From the NCBI GenBank assembly GCA_000727475.1, contig KL647307.1, positions 651,946 to 715,945 of the forward strand: a stretch of 64,000 nucleotides of DNA, written 5' to 3'. Below the pieces are notes generated by a model. It saw only the letters and a list, made by a program, of their open reading frames with translations. It searched no databases and was not told the DNA's origin. Shown here piece by piece: positions 58,141-64,000 of the stretch. This DNA comes from Sarcocystis neurona. Its lineage: Eukaryota > Apicomplexa > Conoidasida > Eucoccidiorida > Sarcocystidae. The first letter of the stretch is position 1, and each line of letters begins with the position of its first letter. The position numbers were made by a program, and so were the translations under genes.

Positions 58141-59620
58141 GACTCAACGTGAGGGTGTTACATGGGCCCGAAAACCGTACGGCTGGACACAGGGGGCCGC
58201 GTAGAAGGAAGAACGGGCAGCCTGATAAATATTCTGGGTTCCCCATACGGATAATACTAGTGCGAGGCGCCAGGAAGAACTACCTTGGAGAACGGTTCGT
58301 GGTGCGCGGCAAAAAGGCTGCTGCGCCTCGTCATATGTCTGACAACACGACAATAGAACCCGAAAGTCCCTCGCAGCTTTAAAAACTCTACGTCTTCCTA
58401 TCTGCGTAACTCAAGTGTTGAAGAGGAGCCGTCAAGTTTCAGCAGAGCATGATGTCTCCGGACCGCAGGAGAAAATTCTAACCGCAGCAGCTCTGAAGAA
58501 GCGGACGCACGCGCGTGGAGAAGTATACTTTCGAATAGGAGAGACGCATATTAACGGTGAAAACTATCTCTGGTGGATTGTTCTGTTGTCGGGGAAAAGT
58601 GTGCTCAACAAGTCGAGTGGTGGTACATCTGCTACATTCTTCTCCACGGAAAAGTGTTTCGCAAAACAAGTGGCCATTTCGAGTCTCAGTTTCTTCAAAA
58701 GGTGGAGACGTGCGGATGAAGCACACACTAGGGGTGAGGCACCTGATAGAACGAGGTAAGAAGCCCGTTTTTCCATTGCATGTGTCATTCATTCATTTTT
58801 ACGCAAACACTATGTCGGCGGAGTGGCCGCGGTATCTCACAGCCGAGGTGGAAACTAAAGAAGGGGAAGGATTTAGCATTTCAAGAGATTTTGGTAGCGG
58901 GGGGGGATTTCCTATTTCAAGCGACGAACTTTCGGCGGCCGACAGAGGGCCCGGCTGAAAAAGACAAAGTGAAGTTTGCAGAGTAAAAGGAAGGGGTGTG
59001 GAAGCGACATTTTCTAGCAGCCTGATGCAGAGACTCGGCTGAGGAAATGTGTCCGTGGATGAAGGGGTTAATCAAGAAAGAACGACTTCGAAAGTGTGGC
59101 AAACACTGGACTGCCTTGAGTCCACTTGAGTACGTCGTGAGGAGACGACTTCTTCACGTTGCAACACAGAACGATGCCGAAGCACCGGGGTAGGCACGAG
59201 GAGTCAGAGTCGCACAAAAGAAAGAATTTCATCGATGAAGAAAGATGGTGTGACAGGCGGAAGAGTATCTGGGGCAAACGAGACATTCACTATTTCCGAG
59301 GCATGCCGAAGAGCGAGCTCGGGAAGCGAGGAAGACGCAGGGAAGGGCGAATATATTGTGGCAGAAAGGAAAAATCACCACGAGCAGATACAGCAAAGGC
59401 AATGAGGAGTCAGGTGAGTAGAAAGCAAATATTTTCCAGCGGCTTGGGAAAGCCCCACCGAAAGAAAACGCTTTGCACAACGACGATGCTCAACAATCCG
59501 CGGTTTGTCCGATGCAGCATGCGCGCCTGCGTGTCCATCCTTGAAATAGAAAGGCTTTCTTCGCGCTCGTACTCGGTATAGTTGCTACATGTGATCATTA
59601 TTAGCACGACGCAGAGCACC
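58141..59620. other. Repeat-poor stretch with exon-like plus-strand segments
   Basis: Possible exons are about 58446-58555 (EVYFRIGETHIN, donor-like G/GTGAAA), a segment ending at 58755 (VRHLIERG, donor CGAG/GTAAGA), 58843-58986 after CTCACAG (open in two frames), and 59255-59413 ending at CAG/GTGAGT. Purine-rich composition keeps all three frames open, so reading frame and gene limits could not be fixed and no family was recognised. Confidence 0.35.
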
Positions 59621-59624
59621 GCTC

Positions 59625-60086
59625 CTACGTATTCACTTCAGCAATCAAATGCAGCGCGACCGGCGGCACGGTTGGTCCACAATCGAAAACAACCACTTCT
59701 GAAGAAAATACACTGTCGCTAACTGGTTGTCGTGCAAGGTGGTCCAACGAGCGATTATTCTCTTCATGGGGATCCACTGGAACGACTTGTGCGACATCGA
59801 AAGAACCGCGTTTCATCGTATAGATACTTTCCCGTCTCCTTCGAACGACTTTCGCGCAACTTTTGTGGTGCATTACTGGCTGAGCTCCTGTGGGCCACTC
59901 GACTGACAAGCGAACTATGCAGATGATGTTCCTGCAGCGATCAGGGTTGAACGAACCAACACAGGGACAGGGACGGTACGTGTACACTCGATTATTTTTA
60001 TGGAAACTCACACCATGCCGGGAACGCTGGCATGTATTCAAAGAATACAAACTCCGCCGAAAAGACGTCGACATTTCCAATATCAC
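59625..60086 (-). other. Open frame, possibly the 3' part of an unassigned gene
   Basis: 154 codons including the stop. The last 60 residues look like real protein (KRGSFDVAQVVPVDPHEENN, SEVVVFDCGPTVPPVALHLI). No family was recognised. The N-terminal part of the frame is less convincing, so an exon beginning within it is likelier than a full gene. Confidence 0.33.
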
Positions 60087-61766
60087 TGCATGTTTTGACT
60101 ATGTTGCACATCCATAAAGTTCTATAGAAAGATTACTCTTGTAAGTGCAGCCCTACAACAGCCTGTCATTGGGACACGGCGTAGATGCAGGGTACTGGTA
60201 CGTACGCCATCGCCTGCTGCGTATCTGTAGCCACCCATGTATTCTGTGTCATACGTGTACTTACGAACTGATTTCGTGGACGTATGCATAGATATATTTG
60301 CTCGCTGAGGTTTTCTGTGTCAGGGAGCGTATAGGGGTGTAGGAGGAGTACGACGTATGGAGCTGTAAGTGGGCCACATGTTACTCGTCTAGCTTACAGC
60401 CCTACCCGTTCCTCTGCTGAATTCGTGCAGAGTAGCAACAGAGAAAACGTCTCCCAACGTACTGCAGTGATGGCGTCTGCCTAAGCTTGCCCTTACGCAT
60501 CTCTGGCAGCTATTACACGTGTTTACGTGTACGTACCAGGGACCTGGCCCCGTATTGGAGGAAACATAAATTTGTACATGTATGTAGTGTTTGCGGGTGT
60601 ACATGTGAAACCAGCACAGAAAGGGAATTGCGTAACTGCAAGGCAATTATATTGTTTCACAAACTCATACCTGCTAGATTAGTGGTCAGTCGCCCTTGCA
60701 CCTCTGTACATGTAAACATGAAAAACGTATTTTTCATATTAATGCACCGCTGACACTTTTTCGTCCTCGCTCAGACACAAGTGTGTACTGCATATAGACA
60801 GATAAATTCCCGTGTCAGCCGCTGCCTCCGAGTCGTGCAGAAGAGTTGTATCTGGTCATTAGCAACAAATGTGTCTATAAAATATAGACTGTGTGTGGTA
60901 TCACTGAATGTGTTTGACCTTCGGGCCAGGGGGTCACAGGAAGCGAAGGGCTGTGCAATACCACCACACTTTTGATTGGCACTCAAAACAGCCATTTTTG
61001 TTTTCAGTGGACAGAGGCGCGAGTGAAAGAGAACCGGCGACACCATTCCATTAGATGCCATGCGTGCGGAGGTGTCTGCGCGTGCATTTGAGTGAGGCGA
61101 TGGCACGTCAAGCTATGTGAACTTAGTGAGACCGGATAACGGGAAGCGATAACAAAAATATGTAGTACTTTGAATAGTGTCAGGGACAGGTGTTTCAGCG
61201 AAAGGTGACAGGAGATTCGCTGCATCCAAATGTAATGTGCGGCTACTAGTGAGTGACCAAAGGTATTCGCGGCCCTCTAAGCATGCCGCTGCATATTCCG
61301 AATTGCTATTAGGGAACTCCATGACAATTGTAAGACTCTTCAGGTAAGCGGCCTTTCTTGTCCTCTGAGGGAAGGAATATCCAGGGGCGAGCAGGCGGGC
61401 ATCGCACCGGCTGGGAACAAAAGGATTCATATGTCACAGCAAGTATTGAAGGGTGGAGGGAGAACGTCTCCTGCGGAGGCCCTTAACGAGTCTGCATTCT
61501 TAACTCCAAGGACGAGCAGGTTGCCACGTGGGGGATAGGAGTTTCCGGGATAGTGGAGATCAACGGGGAAGGGAACGAAATCAAGGTACGGATGAGCCGT
61601 CCATGCCCCACCGGGTATAATACTCTTCTGCATTCTTCATTGGAGGCGAAATTTCCAACCGCAGTCGCTATCCAAGGAATGGTTTAGACTTTCGTTTTCG
61701 CTTCTTCTATGCTGAAGCCTCCTCCTCCAGCTGGTGTATTTTCGTTGATATGACAAAAGAAAGATA
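60087..61766. other. Repeat-poor stretch, nothing recognised
   Basis: Even-composition DNA with short ORFs on both strands. No repeat, RNA gene or recognisable protein segment was seen. Confidence 0.5.
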
Positions 61767-62165
61767 GCATATTCTTCCGCCTGAAATGGAAGTGCGAAGC
61801 GACGGGCAAAAACTATTTTTTTCGGATCGACTGTGGAGATGGAAGAGATGAGAGTTCTGTGAATCCTCCTCTAGCAAATCGAATGAGATCAGTGAGCTAT
61901 TCTGTCTCTCTCGTAAGTGGCGCAGGCAAGTAAATTACTTACAGCGGGTACATAGAGATTGTGGTGGGCACATTCTTCTGCCGCGGAAGGAGGTGCGAAG
62001 CGACGGGCAAAATCTACTTTTTCCGGAATGAATGTGAAGATCGAAGAAACGAGAATTCTGTGGGTCTTCCTCTAGCAAATTGAATGCGATCAGTGAGCTA
62101 TTCTGTATTCTTTAAGTACCGTAGACAAGTGAATTACTCACAGCAGACACATCGAGACAGCGGCC
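61767..62165. repeat. Two-copy tandem duplication, about 201-bp unit
   Basis: Copy one starts GCATATTCTTCCGCC, copy two GCACATTCTTCTGCC at 61968. Both contain GTGCGAAGCGACGGGCAAAA, CCTCTAGCAAAT and GATCAGTGAGCTATTCTGT in the same order, with scattered substitutions and no large indel. Neither copy has a clear ORF. Confidence 0.88.
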
Positions 62166-63427
62166 GGCAATGGTGAAACTCGCGTGAGAGTACGAGCAGC
62201 CGCATTAATATCATACACGGGTGAACACACGCACATGTATACGTGCACATATATATATATATATATTTACATCGCAACAAATAACGGTCAGCTCTGAATC
62301 TTGCACCCCTGTGTGACCCCTGCTCTTGTAACAGAGAGGGTGCATTTCCCCTTATCTCGAGAAGGGGTGAAACAACATGTATTCTCTTTTTCGTGCTGGA
62401 GGTGATGCAGGGTGGACTTGACCTTCTTATTGTTCTTCTTGCACGGAGAGCCTGAGAACTCTACTGGCCCTGTAGTATTGCTGAGAAGGGGAAAAGGGAA
62501 AAGATCATGAACTAAGACGTAGATTCAGAATGACAGGAGGTTAAGGCGGGAAGCTATTACTTGTACTTATCCGTGACTTCTATTCTCCCGTGCCGAGTCA
62601 GAAACAAGAAGCCTGACTCACCTTTCTACTCCTTCGCTAGGGTAGGCTCAATGAAAAATAGCTCTCCCGTGAGCGAGCAACAGTCGCGTCATAGAAGTGA
62701 TAGTCAGGAGTGTGGAGCACTTTTCGGAAAGGTAGTGAATGCAGTTGTAGTGGCAGGTAGTCGTGTAGTAGTAGTGGTAGTAGTAGTACACTATTCTTAT
62801 GTCGTTTGCTCTTGAAAGAAAGCAAAGACATCACTTTTGTCGAAGACGTGTTGTGTACATCGTAGTGGAACGGATGCGGTGTGCAGCACAGCTACGCGTT
62901 CAGAGTCTCGAACGAGTAGAGAATATACACACGGGAGAGTATTCTTTACACTTGCACGCATGTAAACAGAAGAACTGCTTATCAGCTGCTGTAAGTACGG
63001 ACCGACATAGAAAAGAAGCGTGAAGTTGTGCATTACCAGCTCTCTCCGTCTGAACAGCAAAGCTACTGTCCTTGCGTGCCCAGAACGTTGGTAAAGGCAG
63101 TGATTTCCTTATCTTAACAATGAAACACACTCAATAGTAACGGCAGCGACACGGACTGTGCGTAGGCAGCATCGCATTGCGTCAACCGACAGTAGCAATG
63201 ACGTTGTTCACTTGCGACCGTAGTAGCAATCACTCTGCGCCTACACAACCGCTAGGTATCTACTAACAAAAGTTCTGCATCTCCGGGAATGTAGTTCCTC
63301 TACCGAACAGCAGCAAGATGGCTCGTACTCATGCACTAATGTCAAAGCGCTTTGAACACGGAAGAAAGTCCCTCTCTATGCCGCATTACAGCAGTAGCTA
63401 GAGATAAGGGGCTGTGCAGAATTTGTA
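62166..63427. other. Repeat-poor stretch with two microsatellites
   Basis: Contains a TATATA run near 62250-62272 and a GTA/GTG run near 62765-62790. No gene was recognised. Confidence 0.5.
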
Positions 63428-63940
63428 GTGGACCGCTTTAGAGAGAGCAGCTTCAACTCTGCATACGTGAAACCACTGAAGACGAAAAACAGAAGGCGCG
63501 GACTAATCTCCTCAATAAACCAATACTACTCCAATCACCAGGAACTACCGTACGGCGGCAGTAGCACGAGACCCAGTCACGCCAATAGCAGCAGGAGGAG
63601 CTCTAGTCACACAGGCAGGAGCAGCATTCACTACACCAGCAGCAGCGGCATCCACAATAACAGCAGCACCCAACATCACCGACCGAAGAAGCAAACAGTC
63701 CTGGCATGCTCACTGCCGCAGCCCCGTAGGAAGCGCAGGAGTCTTCAATACTGTAAGAGCGTCAACGCCACAGTGATTGTCTGGGCGCTCGCGAAAACCG
63801 CTGCTGCAGTAACCGTGCATTCGTGCTGCAGATTTGAATACCAGGCGCGTCACCTGCGTTTGAGCTTCACTACTGCAGCAGTTCATCGAGCGTCAGCGGT
63901 GGCACTAACGACAGCAGCAGCAACGGCGTCGTATATTTGA
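63428..63940 (+). other. Ser/Asn/Arg-rich open frame, doubtful
   Basis: 171 codons including the stop, starting with a GTG-type codon. Its middle is a degenerate AGC/AGG/AGT tract (Ser/Arg/Asn-rich) and its end a GCA-rich tract (Ala/Thr). It probably stays open because of decayed CAG-type repeats; a real exon cannot be excluded. Confidence 0.15.
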
Positions 63941-64000
63941 AACCGTAGTCCGTGCATGTACCCTGTGCAGACGTGAGTCGCAGATCTCCTTGCTCCCCAA

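Noticed and set aside
56913..58382. 490-codon plus-strand ORF over BRE1 exon 1 and its upstream region
   Set aside because: Its composition is poly-Cys/Leu/Ser from reverse-read CAG and CTC tracts, it overlaps the BRE1 start antisense, and it has no domain.
58557..58958. Similarity of VRMKHTLGVRHLIERG to the translation factor IF3 C-terminal domain
   Set aside because: Only a few residues agree, and the downstream sequence shows no IF3 features in any frame.
1..64000. Search for CRISPR arrays, IS elements, telomeric AAACCCT arrays, rRNA and tRNA genes
   Set aside because: None seen. The regular repeats are eukaryotic mini- and microsatellites without unique spacers, and no cloverleaf or rRNA segment was recognised.

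Overview
The window looks like nuclear DNA of an eimeriid coccidian (Eimeria or a close relative such as Cyclospora). The reasons are CAG/CTG trinucleotide tracts, homopolymeric Ala, Gln, Ser and Gly runs inside otherwise conserved proteins, many short exons with GTRAG-type donors, and an alternation of repeat-rich and repeat-poor blocks like that described for Eimeria chromosomes. The species was not determined.

Layout. Bases 1 to about 9,400 are repeat-rich. They carry most of a plus-strand gene for a UTP3/Sas10-family protein of the small-subunit processome. Seven exons from 2040 to 10377 join in frame; the 5' exon(s) were not found. Bases about 9,400 to 22,700 are repeat-poor. They contain one convincing intact gene, a minus-strand secreted protein of 472 residues with an internal duplication (13462-14880), plus several exon-like ORFs that I could not assemble. 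Bases about 22,700 to 58,000 are extremely repeat-rich and are taken up almost entirely by one minus-strand gene of about 32.8 kb, BRE1 (RNF20/RNF40/HUB-type histone H2B E3 ubiquitin ligase). I could place 18 exons from the start codon (57095) to the stop (24329). All splice phases agree, the total is divisible by three (1,586 codons plus stop), and the C-terminal C3HC4 RING is rebuilt from three exons spread over about 6.6 kb. Bases about 58,000 to 64,000 are repeat-poor again, with unassigned exon-like ORFs and a 201-bp tandem duplication.

Function. The two conserved genes are unrelated housekeeping genes: 18S rRNA processing in the nucleolus, and co-transcriptional H2B mono-ubiquitination in the nucleus. 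They share no pathway beyond being nuclear. The most striking property of the window is how the BRE1 introns are built: sense-strand CTG tracts tend to sit just upstream of acceptors, exon 5 is flanked by complementary CUG and CAG tracts, and a donor-site module is repeated four times in tandem just 3' of exon 3.

Most long ORFs here are by-products of stop-free repeats (TATATG, CAG, GATA) and were not annotated. Exon boundaries were placed by eye from splice consensus, phase and protein similarity recalled from known families. No alignment or transcript data were available.
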